NCBI GenBank assembly: GCA_021786915.1
Contig: JAJYMP010000070.1
Span: 1-5,722, forward strand
Source of the DNA: Chloroflexota bacterium
GTDB taxonomy: Bacteria; Chloroflexota; Limnocylindria; Limnocylindrales; CSP1-4
Direction: 5' to 3'
Length of the DNA: 5,722 bases
The notes beneath the pieces are model-generated. The model did not search any database, had not been told where the DNA came from, and worked only from the letters and a program-made list of their open reading frames with translations. Position numbers and translations under genes: made by a program. Below, piece by piece: positions 1 through 5,350 of this stretch. Numbering within the stretch: position 1 is the first letter of the stretch; every line of letters starts with the position of its first letter.

Positions 1-47
1 CGGTGGCGCCCGCCCAGACGCGCGGGACGACCGCACCGGCTGCCGGC

Positions 48-68
48 CCCCGACCGTAACGGCCGGGG
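48..68. repeat. Imperfect inverted repeat upstream of the first gene
   Basis: Arms at 48-57 and 59-68 are complementary in 9 of 10 positions (mismatch 53/63) around a single central base. It could be the hairpin of a terminator for a gene left of the window, although no T-run follows, or an operator for the gene starting at 157. A weak TTGCGC (87-92) and TATCCC (112-117) pair lies between it and that gene, with a 19-base spacer that is too long to call a promoter firmly. Confidence 0.3.
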
Positions 69-145
69 ACTGCCGCCGCCAACCCCTTGCGCGATCCGGA
101 ATCGTGCCGACTATCCCGGTGCGCCGCGGATGGCCCACGGCAAGC

Positions 146-151
146 AGAGGA
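146..151 (+). promoter_or_regulatory. Ribosome-binding site deciding the start of the 152-aa gene
   Basis: AGAGGA ends five bases before the ATG at 157. An in-frame ATG at 130 lies upstream of this motif and has no comparable purine-rich stretch in front of it, so 157 is preferred as the start. Confidence 0.5.
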
Positions 152-156
152 TCGAC

Positions 157-615
157 ATGCCAGCTCCGACACCGCTCGTCGAGTTCACCTCCGGCATCCT
201 GGCGCAGGCCCTGACGGTGCGCCGGTGCTGGGACCATCCCTCGCGCGGCGCGGTCGCAGCACGCGATCTCGAGCGTTACTACACCGTGCTCCGGCGGGAG
301 CTGCGGGCGGCCCGCCTCTCGGAGGGCGAGGCGGGGGCGCTCTGCGAAGTCCTGCAGGGGGCGCTCCTCGACGCGGGGTCCGCATGGGTGCTCCCGGTGG
401 AGATCGAGGACACGCTCCCCGACGGGCTCGCCGCCAGGTGGGAGATCGACGGTCCCGCGCTCGTCGCGCGCCTGCGGGCTATGCCTGGGTCGGGGCTGCT
501 GGCCATCGTCGACGCGGTGGAGCGCTGGTGGGCCCTGCCCGACGACGAGCGGACCCCGCTCCCTGCCAGCCTCCGTCGCGTGGGGCTCGTGCCCGACGCC
601 GACGCAGAGTGGTGA
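157..615 (+). CDS. Hypothetical protein, 152 aa, first gene of a coupled pair
   Basis: I do not recognise a named family, and no catalytic motif is visible. The protein is acidic, soluble and probably mostly helical. It has a helix-rich segment around residues 30-70 (LERYYTVLRREL, then GEAGALCEVLQGALLD), a middle VEIEDTLPDGLAARWEIDG stretch, and a C-terminal helix ending in LAIVDAVERWWALP. From memory, unverified, the arrangement 'ED...DGL...W.(V/I)DG.ALV.RLRA......L.IVDAVER.W' resembles a family of uncharacterised proteins in high-GC bacteria. There is no signal peptide or membrane segment. The start at 157 is chosen for the AGAGGA at 146-151; a start at 130 would add nine residues. Its stop overlaps the GTG of the next gene (GTGA, 612-615), so the two are probably translated together. 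Being a gene is fairly sure; function is unknown. Confidence 0.75.
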   Translation: MPAPTPLVEFTSGILAQALTVRRCWDHPSRGAVAARDLERYYTVLRRELRAARLSEGEAGALCEVLQGALLDAGSAWVLPVEIEDTLPDGLAARWEIDGPALVARLRAMPGSGLLAIVDAVERWWALPDDERTPLPASLRRVGLVPDADAEW

Positions 616-782
616 GCGCCTGGGTGCTCGAGGCGCGCGTCGGCGGAGATCCTTGCCACGCCTTCACCGTGGACAAGCTCGAGTCCGTGGAGCACGCCAT
701 GTATCCCGCGCGGTTGGGCCAGCCGGGCCGCCGATGGGACGCCTGCGGGGGGGGCCAGTCAACGGCCAACCCGCACGCGTGA
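612..782 (+). CDS. Hypothetical small protein, 56 aa, coupled to the preceding gene
   Basis: This short ORF begins with GTG at 612, inside the GTGA that also holds the stop of the 152-aa gene, the classical layout for translational coupling. Support for coding: the codons are nearly all G or C in the third position, and the translation has balanced composition (start MSAWVLEARVGGDPCHAF, then VDKLESVEHAMYPARL) instead of the Arg/Pro/Ala-rich look of out-of-frame reading here. There is no signal peptide or transmembrane helix. Two cysteines occur (residues 15 and 45). I recognise no family. It has no ribosome-binding site of its own beyond a weak purine patch, which fits re-initiation after the upstream stop. 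It could be a subunit or partner of the 152-aa protein; that is inference from position only. Confidence 0.55.
   Translation: MSAWVLEARVGGDPCHAFTVDKLESVEHAMYPARLGQPGRRWDACGGGQSTANPHA
707..779. repeat. Imperfect long-armed inverted repeat at the convergent gene ends
   Basis: A segment at 707-720 (CGCGCGGTTGGGCC) is complementary, with small bulges, to 764-779 (GGCCAACCCGCACGCG). It lies in the 3' part of the 56-aa gene and 56 bases beyond the stop of the lipoprotein gene on the other strand. It could act as a terminator hairpin for the lipoprotein transcript. No T-run is seen, so this is tentative. Confidence 0.25.
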
Positions 783-834
783 TACCGCTCGCAGGGGGTC
801 CGCGCGGCCACCCGGCGTCGGGACGACCTCGCGC

Positions 835-2484
835 CTACCGGATGTGCGCGATCCAGGTCGTCCAGCGCTCGGGGTTGCCCACGTACTGACCGATCACCCA
901 CGCGGTGCCGTCGAGCGGGTCGAGCGCGAGCGCGCTCTTGCCGAAGTCCTGGACGTTCGAGAGGTTCTGGCCAGTGGCGCCGGCCGCGCCAGCCAGCGTG
1001 GCGCTCCCCGCCTTGAGGATGCGCGGTCGGCGCAGCCCGCCCAGGGGATCGGCAGGTTGCCGCGCAGCGAGCGCGAGCGACGCGAAACGTTTGGGGCCAC
1101 CCAGCTGGAAGGCAAGGAGCATCGTGCCCGAGCGCGTGACCATGATGGAGGGGTGCGTCACCCAGGTCCCCGCGATCTGCTCGCGGCCCGCTTGGACCAG
1201 GGTCGCGTGGGCGAGCCCGCCGCGGAGGTCGACCTCGGCCCAGGTCGCCACCCCCACCCCGGTGCCGTAGGGGGCCCCGTTCTCCTTGGCCATCCACAAC
1301 CGGCCGTCCCGGAAGATAGGGACCGCACGCATGGCGGTGTCGCCCGGGTCGAGCGGCAGCGCAGTGCCCGGCTGGGGGATCGGATCGAGCGGCCCGCAGG
1401 CGCCCAGCGGCCCACTGGCCGGGACCGGCCACACCTGCGGACTCGGCGCCGGTGCCGCCAGGTCGATCGACCAGACGTTGAATCCGCAGTTGGCGTGGCC
1501 GACAAGGTAGAGGACCGGCGCATCCGAGACCATCAGCGCGGGCAGCACCCGGAACGACGGCTGGCCGCTGGCGGGATCGCGCCAGGCCACGAAATCGCGC
1601 CACGTCGTCACCGAACCGCCGCGCAGCAGCGGCGCGAGGGGGATCACGCGCAGTTGCTCGGGGTAGATGAACTGGTGCGGGCCGATGCTCATCACCGTGC
1701 TCGAGATGAGCAGCCAGCCCCGGTAGACCGCGAGGACCGGGTCGTCGATCATGGCTCCCGGATGGTGCACCACGCCGCCGGGGAGCCGGCTGATGTCGCC
1801 GTTGAACCGGTAGCGGTACCAGTCGGTCGGGCCCACCGAGGAGGGCGTGGCGGTCCTCGAGACCGCCACGAGGACCGCGCCGGCGCAGGTGATCGCGAGG
1901 CAGCCGGCCGCCGGGAACTCGCGGCCCATGACGCCGACGAAGAAGCGTTGCGAGGCGGGATCGAAGGTGACCCAGCCGGCGGTGTAGCCCCAGTCGGCGC
2001 CGGTAAGCGAGGCGAAGATCTGATCCCAGTAGGTCGTGTCGAGGAGCACACCGGTCCGCGTGTAGACGGCCAGGAACGAGTCGTTGGCGATCACGAGGCG
2101 CGTGCCGCTCACCGCCAGGTTCGCCGAGGCCGCGGTGTCGGCGCCCTGCGGCACCGTGACCCGCGCCCCGTCCGGCTGTCGAGCCGACGGTCCCGGGAAG
2201 CAGTCGAGGATCACCACCGACGACCCGGCGGGATCGACCGACGGATCCGGACAGGGCGGGGCCGTGCGCGCGGCCGGCGTCGGGTCCGGCGCGCTGCCGA
2301 GCGCGGCCGGCACCCCGGTCGGCGCCCCGGCGGCGCGGGCGATCGGCGCGACACTGGCCGCGGGCAGCGGTGTAGTCCCTGGCGGGGCGGCCCGCGGCGA
2401 CGCACCACCGCAGGCGCCGACGAGCGCGGCCGAGAGCAGCAGCGGGCCAAGGCGCGCAGGGCTGACCGAGGGCATCCGTCGCAT
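835..2484 (-). CDS. Exported lipoprotein, 549 aa, probable beta-propeller-like surface protein
   Basis: The N-terminus is a lipoprotein signal peptide: Arg2-Arg3, a hydrophobic core LGPLLLSAALVGA and lipobox VGA-Cys25, so the mature protein should be lipid-anchored outside the cytoplasmic membrane. Residues 26-75 are an Ala/Pro/Gly-rich linker. The remainder is rich in short beta strands and aromatic turns, with recurring strand-turn units such as WVTFDPASQRFFVGVM (171-186), LAVYRGWLLISS (251-262), VLYLVGHANCGFNVWSIDL (324-342), FRDGRLWMAKENG (391-403) and LDPLDGTAWVIGQYV (521-535). This looks like propeller blades, but no Asp-box is clear and no enzyme motif is seen. Six further cysteines (78, 95, 195, 200, 333, 363) could form disulfides, fitting an extracytoplasmic site. 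ATG 2484 is the chosen start because it puts the basic residues before the core; ATG 2475 and GTG 2490 are possible. No clear Shine-Dalgarno sequence is visible. Substrate or ligand unknown. The plus-strand open frame over the same region is Arg-rich and rejected. Confidence 0.8.
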   Translation of the reverse strand: MRRMPSVSPARLGPLLLSAALVGACGGASPRAAPPGTTPLPAASVAPIARAAGAPTGVPAALGSAPDPTPAARTAPPCPDPSVDPAGSSVVILDCFPGPSARQPDGARVTVPQGADTAASANLAVSGTRLVIANDSFLAVYTRTGVLLDTTYWDQIFASLTGADWGYTAGWVTFDPASQRFFVGVMGREFPAAGCLAITCAGAVLVAVSRTATPSSVGPTDWYRYRFNGDISRLPGGVVHHPGAMIDDPVLAVYRGWLLISSTVMSIGPHQFIYPEQLRVIPLAPLLRGGSVTTWRDFVAWRDPASGQPSFRVLPALMVSDAPVLYLVGHANCGFNVWSIDLAAPAPSPQVWPVPASGPLGACGPLDPIPQPGTALPLDPGDTAMRAVPIFRDGRLWMAKENGAPYGTGVGVATWAEVDLRGGLAHATLVQAGREQIAGTWVTHPSIMVTRSGTMLLAFQLGGPKRFASLALAARQPADPLGGLRRPRILKAGSATLAGAAGATGQNLSNVQDFGKSALALDPLDGTAWVIGQYVGNPERWTTWIAHIR

Positions 2485-2538
2485 GCTCACTGCACCGGCT
2501 CGAAGGGTGACCGGGCCAAGGGTCGCACAGGCGAGGTG

Positions 2539-2553
2539 CCGCGACAATCGCGG
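2539..2553. repeat. Inverted repeat upstream of the lipoprotein gene
   Basis: CCGCGA-caa-TCGCGG is a perfect 6-bp-arm inverted repeat, 55 bases upstream of the lipoprotein ATG. A second repeat, GCAGC (2558-2562) with GCTGC (2569-2573), follows directly. Their place in the 245-bp gap between the helix-turn-helix gene and the lipoprotein suggests an operator, or a terminator for the helix-turn-helix transcript, which runs in this direction. I see no convincing promoter for the lipoprotein here, so it may be co-transcribed from upstream. Confidence 0.35.
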
Positions 2554-2729
2554 GAGAGCAGCCGACGTGCTGCCTGGATCAGTGTCGCCACCCACGGAGC
2601 GCCTCGTCGTGGGGTGCGGGGGCGTCCCCGCTGCTCGCCCCACTTCGGCCTGGCGGCCGTTTCCGGCGCCGCGGAGGCCGGTCGCAGGAGGACAGGGCCA
2701 GCGGGCGTGCCGCCACGTCGGCGCGGCTG

Positions 2730-2942
2730 TCACTCCCAATCGTCGCGAAACGAGTCCAGGACGTGACCGGCGAGGTAGTCATCGAGATCGGACCGTCGGA
2801 TCCTGAACAGGGATCGGGTGCCGGTCCGTCGGACCGATGCTCGTAGCTGTCGCGCGCGGATGAGCTGCCGGACACGCTCGGTCGTCACGCCGAGCGCATC
2901 GGCCACCTCGCGCGTGGTCAGGTACGGATCGGTCGGTGGCAT
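2730..2942 (-). CDS. Excisionase/MerR-type helix-turn-helix DNA-binding protein, 70 aa
   Basis: This small DNA-binding protein matches the helix_turn_helix excisionase-type pattern (HTH_17-like): a lead-in YLTTREVADALGV (7-19), a recognition helix TTERVRQLIRARQL (20-33), then a basic wing SVRRTGTRSLFRIRRSDLDDYL (36-57) containing the typical 'R...DLD.YL' ending. An acidic tail (FRDDWE) closes it. Such proteins serve as recombination directionality factors or as small repressors in integrated elements. Facing away from a serine recombinase across a shared control region, it is a good candidate for that role here. The open frame continues far upstream, but the family's usual length and the composition break put the start at ATG 2942. 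No Shine-Dalgarno sequence precedes it; a TTGACA box 35 bases upstream suggests a leaderless message. DNA binding is sure enough; its exact role is inferred. Confidence 0.85.
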   Translation of the reverse strand: MPPTDPYLTTREVADALGVTTERVRQLIRARQLRASVRRTGTRSLFRIRRSDLDDYLAGHVLDSFRDDWE

Positions 2943-2948
2943 GCGACC

Positions 2949-2977
2949 GATGTCGGCCGCCGCCGAGCCCGTGTCAA
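2949..2977 (-). promoter_or_regulatory. Candidate promoter of the helix-turn-helix gene, leaderless
   Basis: Reading the minus strand, TTGACA (2977-2972) is followed after 17 bases by GACATC (2954-2949). Six bases later comes the ATG at 2942, placing the transcription start at or next to the start codon. The -35 box is a perfect sigma-70 consensus; the -10 box is poor. A small palindrome CCGA-tg-TCGG (2947-2956) covers the -10. Confidence 0.4.
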
Positions 2978-3081
2978 GTGAACCGCGTCTCCATGCCTGC
3001 TCTGCAGCGATCCCGTCGCATCGGTCGGACGGCGGCGGAGCGGCGGGCGCACCGGCGACCACGGCCCGCATGAGGCGCACC

Positions 3082-3109
3082 AGCCAAACGAGCCAAGGGA
3101 GCGGTTGGC
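3082..3109. repeat. Cluster of AGCCAA repeats with inverted TTGGC
   Basis: AGCCAA occurs at 3082-3087 and again at 3091-3096, nine bases apart, followed by the inverted copy TTGGC at 3105-3109. The second and third copies form an inverted pair with an 8-base gap. The spacing is close to one helical turn, as in binding-site arrays for small DNA-bending proteins. The motifs are short and chance is a real possibility. Confidence 0.3.
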
Positions 3110-3432
3110 GACCCACGCCCGACTGGTGTGTGCTGTCCCACAGGCGTTGCGACGCAGGCAGGTGGCACGACATGGCCGACAGCTCAGGCGGGCGGCACCG
3201 AACGGCTGCCCACACCGGAGCGGACGACATCCGGAGCCGAGACAACCTCGTCGGAGGTCGAAGTCGCTCTCGGCCACCTCGCGGCGAGCCGCGTGCTCGG
3301 CCGGTGATGTGGCGCCTGGCCGGGGCCGGAGCGGAGCTTGCGCTGCGCGCGGCGGGCGGGACGACCACCCGACCCGGGAGCCGGCCCGCGGATGCCAGCG
3401 GCCGGCCCTCGAAAATCGGCCCGACTCCCCTC

Positions 3433-3460
3433 TTGACAGGACGCGGAACCTGCACAAGGT
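3433..3460 (+). promoter_or_regulatory. Candidate promoter of the microprotein-recombinase operon
   Basis: TTGACA (3433-3438), a 16-base spacer and CAAGGT (3455-3460) lie so that transcription would begin at about 3467, the GTG of the 52-aa ORF. The -35 box is perfect; the -10 keeps only the A of position 2 and the final T. An inverted repeat (3445-3463) covers the spacer and -10, so a bound protein would block it. Confidence 0.4.
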
Positions 3461-3463
3461 TCC
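3445..3463. promoter_or_regulatory. Perfect 19-bp inverted repeat, candidate operator
   Basis: GGAACCT (3445-3451) and AGGTTCC (3457-3463) are exact reverse complements around GCACA. The site begins six bases after the TTGACA box, covers the presumed -10 and ends three bases before the GTG at 3467. If transcription starts at 3467, it acts only as DNA, most simply as a repressor or excisionase operator. If transcription starts farther upstream, it would fold in RNA and hide the AAGG (3456-3459) that lies seven bases before the GTG, giving translational control. The divergent helix-turn-helix protein is the obvious candidate ligand; this is inferred. Confidence 0.5.
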
Positions 3464-3466
3464 CGG

Positions 3467-3625
3467 GTGACAGCACAGCCACCGGAGATGCAGCCCGAGC
3501 CGGCACCCCTCGACCCGCTCCTGGTGGCCATCGTGCGCGCCCTCCGCGCGATCGAGCAACGCGCGGCCGAGGGCGAGGGGAGCGCGCGGGTGAGCGGCGC
3601 TGACGGTCGGGAGCAGGCGGCGTGA
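3467..3625 (+). CDS. Microprotein, 52 aa, coupled to the serine recombinase
   Basis: A short open frame runs from GTG 3467 to a TGA at 3623-3625 that overlaps the recombinase start GTG at 3622 (GTGA). Codons are strongly G/C in the third position. The protein has a Pro/Gln/Glu-rich N-terminus (about 1-14), one amphipathic helix LDPLLVAIVRALRAIEQRAA (15-34), and a Gly/Glu/Ala-rich tail. There is no membrane segment and no DNA-binding motif. AAGG at 3456-3459 could serve as ribosome-binding site, or the message may be leaderless. ATG 3488 is an alternative start (45 aa) but GGAG directly abuts it, which is too close. Position suggests a partner or regulator of the recombinase, or a leader ORF feeding ribosomes to it. 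No family recognised. Confidence 0.55.
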   Translation: MTAQPPEMQPEPAPLDPLLVAIVRALRAIEQRAAEGEGSARVSGADGREQAA

Positions 3626-5196
3626 ACCCCGCTGGCCTGCCCCGACGGCTCGAGGACCTGCGCGGCCTGCGAGCCGCGCGCTGGCTGCGCGAGTCGTCCG
3701 CCAGGCAGCAGGATAAGTACGGCCCGGGCGCCCAGCGGACCATGCAGGATCGCGCCATCGAGCGCTACGGCCTCCTCGACACGGGGCGCTCCTGGATGGT
3801 GCTGAAATCGGGCTGGTCGGGCGCCGACTCGATGGAGGATCCGCCGGCCACCCGGACGATCGATTTCCAGACCATGCTGCGGGCGGCCGAGGCCGGCCTG
3901 TACGACGTGCTCCTCGTCGGCTACACCTCCCGGTTTCTGCGGGATCTCCAGCTCGCCCTCCACTACCGGCGGTTCTTCCACCGCGCGGGCGTGGTGATCC
4001 TGATCTGCGATGACAAGATCCTCACCTCCGACCCGGACGACTGGGAGCGCCTCGTCGACAAGCTCACCGCGGCCGAGGTGTACTCCCGCGACCTGGCGCG
4101 GAACATCCGGTCCGGCCTCGCGGAGAAGCGCCGCTCGAAGGGCGACCCCGGCGGGCAGCCACCCCTCGGGTACCGGAGGGACGCGGCCAAGCTGCTCACG
4201 GTCGACGAGGCCGCCATGCCGACGGTGCACCGGACGTTCGAGCTGAGCGCGGCCGGCCAGCCGGACCACGAGGTGGCGGCGACGCTGGGCCTAACCGTCC
4301 ACACCGTCCGCCACGTCCTGCGCAACCCGATCTACCTCGGCCGGCTCACCGACGGCCAGGGCTTCCACCTCGGCGCCGAGATCGACATGAACACCTGGAA
4401 CCTGGTGCAGAGCCGGCGCGAGGCGCGGCGCACGCGCGTCCCGGGCATCGCGCAGCGCCGCTGCTACGCGCTCAAGCTCAGCTGTGCGTCCTGCGGCCTG
4501 CCCCTGCACGGGCACAACGCGCGCCACCGGCACGCGGCACCGGTGTGCGATGCCTTTCGCGAGGCGCGCCCGACGATGGGCGCCGTGCGGGGCCGTCACG
4601 GCGCGACCGCCGGCGACTCGTACCCGCAGGCCTGGTACGAGGCGCTGGTGGGACGGCTGCTGGAAGAGGTCGGACTGGTCGACGACGCGCTCGTCGAGCG
4701 GGTGGCCGCCGGCCTCGCCGCCGAGCGCGGCCAGACGATCGACCAGCTGGCGCTGGCGCGGATCGCCCGGGCGAGGAGCGAGGCGACGCGCCGGTTGGAG
4801 GAGACCCGCGACGTCGCGACCTGGCAGGCGACGATGCGGCGGCTCGACGCCGAGGAGGCAGCGGCCCGGGAGCCGGCGTTGAGCGGTGCCCACCTCGATG
4901 GCGCACAGATCCGCTCGTACATCCGGAACCTCGGCGCGCTCTGGCGCGACAGTGACGACCGTGCGCGCCAGGGGCTGGCCCTCGCGCTCCTCGACGAGAT
5001 CGCGGTGTTGGGCTTTCGGGAGTTGCGCTACCGCTGGTCCGCGGCTGCGATCCGGTACGGGCTCGACCGGATCGTCCCACCGGAGATGACGCTGCCGCTC
5101 GAACCGCTCGGACTGGCAGGCGAGGTCAGGGGGGAGATCGCGCTCAGGGCCCTCGATGCGGTGCAGACGGGGACGAGGCTCGAGCGAGCGGGGTAA
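3622..5196 (+). CDS. Site-specific serine recombinase, 524 aa
   Basis: A large serine recombinase that cuts and rejoins DNA through a phosphoserine link. The N-terminal resolvase domain (about 17-160) starts with AARWLRESSARQQ: Arg23-Glu-Ser25 corresponds to the R-x-S of the family, so Ser25 is the likely nucleophile. GPGAQ (34-38) matches the usual 'S..Q' turn, and SRFLRD (103-108) supplies the active-site arginines 104 and 107. The recombinase domain opens with GGQPPLGYRR (177-186) and includes NPIYLGRL (235-242). A zinc-ribbon region follows (Cys288, Cys291, Cys309), where the fourth ligand appears to be a His (possibly 326) instead of Cys, leading to the SYPQAWYEALV segment (333-343). Residues 340-420 are helical and charged, probably the coiled coil. 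All key residues are present and the length is normal, so the enzyme is probably active. The start GTG 3622 overlaps the preceding stop. Integrase of a small element is the likely role. Confidence 0.93.
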   Translation: MNPAGLPRRLEDLRGLRAARWLRESSARQQDKYGPGAQRTMQDRAIERYGLLDTGRSWMVLKSGWSGADSMEDPPATRTIDFQTMLRAAEAGLYDVLLVGYTSRFLRDLQLALHYRRFFHRAGVVILICDDKILTSDPDDWERLVDKLTAAEVYSRDLARNIRSGLAEKRRSKGDPGGQPPLGYRRDAAKLLTVDEAAMPTVHRTFELSAAGQPDHEVAATLGLTVHTVRHVLRNPIYLGRLTDGQGFHLGAEIDMNTWNLVQSRREARRTRVPGIAQRRCYALKLSCASCGLPLHGHNARHRHAAPVCDAFREARPTMGAVRGRHGATAGDSYPQAWYEALVGRLLEEVGLVDDALVERVAAGLAAERGQTIDQLALARIARARSEATRRLEETRDVATWQATMRRLDAEEAAAREPALSGAHLDGAQIRSYIRNLGALWRDSDDRARQGLALALLDEIAVLGFRELRYRWSAAAIRYGLDRIVPPEMTLPLEPLGLAGEVRGEIALRALDAVQTGTRLERAG

Positions 5197-5214
5197 GCGG
5201 TATGACCCCGTCTG
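5164..5214. repeat. Inverted repeat across the recombinase stop codon
   Basis: CAGACGGGG (5164-5172) and CCCCGTCTG (5206-5214) are perfect 9-bp complements enclosing the stop TAA at 5194-5196. A nested alternative pairs CGGGGT (5189-5194) with ACCCCG (5205-5210). Either could end recombinase transcription, but no T-run follows. It could also be a protein-binding or recombination site. Confidence 0.35.
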
Positions 5215-5281
5215 ATCCAAGATGAACGCTCCAGGTCATCCCCTCGCTCGAAGGCGGTCAGGTCCTGCAGACCCAGGATCT

Positions 5282-5350
5282 CCACGCGACGAGCTGCCTC
5301 CGCGCGTGGGGCGTCCGGAGCCGGACCGCCGGCCGGCGGCGTCACGACGC
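5282..5350. terminator. Hairpin cluster between convergent genes, possible two-way terminator
   Basis: Four inverted repeats lie in 69 bases: CCACGCG (5282-5288) with CGCGTGG (5303-5309); GTCCGG-ag-CCGGAC (5313-5326); the palindrome CCGCCGGCCGGCGG (5326-5339); and GCGTC-ac-GACGC (5339-5350), which overlaps the APH stop codon. The recombinase and APH genes converge here, where shared terminators are expected. None has a T-run, so intrinsic termination is unproven. The rest of the 145-bp gap holds nothing I recognise. Confidence 0.35.

Larger units (their letters stand above)
2943..3466. other. Non-coding control region between the divergent HTH and recombinase genes
   Basis: About 520 bp without a credible gene. 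All open frames here give Arg/Pro/Ser-rich translations typical of chance reading in GC-rich DNA. It holds outward-facing TTGACA boxes near both ends, a 19-bp perfect inverted repeat at the right end, a cluster of AGCCAA/TTGGC motifs at 3082-3109, and CCGGAGC at 3215, 3231 and 3326. The length is more than two promoters need. In elements carrying serine recombinases the attachment site often lies next to the recombinase gene, so this is the most likely place for attP or one att end. No attachment core could be identified. Confidence 0.6.

Noticed and set aside
811..822. CCCG-gcgt-CGGG hairpin as terminator of the lipoprotein gene
   Set aside because: Four-bp arms and no T-run; such matches are common by chance at this GC content.
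653..889. Plus-strand 78-codon frame after the 152-aa gene
   Set aside because: It overlaps the better supported 56-aa coupled frame and the lipoprotein end, and has poor third-position bias and Arg/Pro-rich composition.
844..2766. Long plus-strand open frame of 640 codons
   Set aside because: Antisense to the lipoprotein gene; the translation is Arg/Gly/His-rich with no domain, typical of the opposite strand of a high-GC gene.
2818..3603. Plus-strand open frame of 261 codons across the control region
   Set aside because: It overlaps the HTH gene and the microprotein in other frames, is Arg/Ser/Pro-rich and shows no motif.
2943..3758. Upstream extension of the HTH gene on the minus strand
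   Set aside because: The open frame runs on for more than 270 codons but its composition becomes Arg/Pro/Ser-rich and it would overlap the recombinase start; the HTH family is about 60-75 aa.
4291..5220. Minus-strand open frame of 309 codons inside the recombinase
   Set aside because: Shadow of the recombinase reading frame with no recognisable domain.
3230..5323. TCCGGAGCCG at 3230-3239 and 5314-5323 as direct repeats flanking the recombinase (attachment cores)
   Set aside because: Only 10 bp of GC-rich sequence with unlike flanks; a rough estimate gives about a one-in-four chance of some such match between two regions this size, so it is not evidence of element ends.
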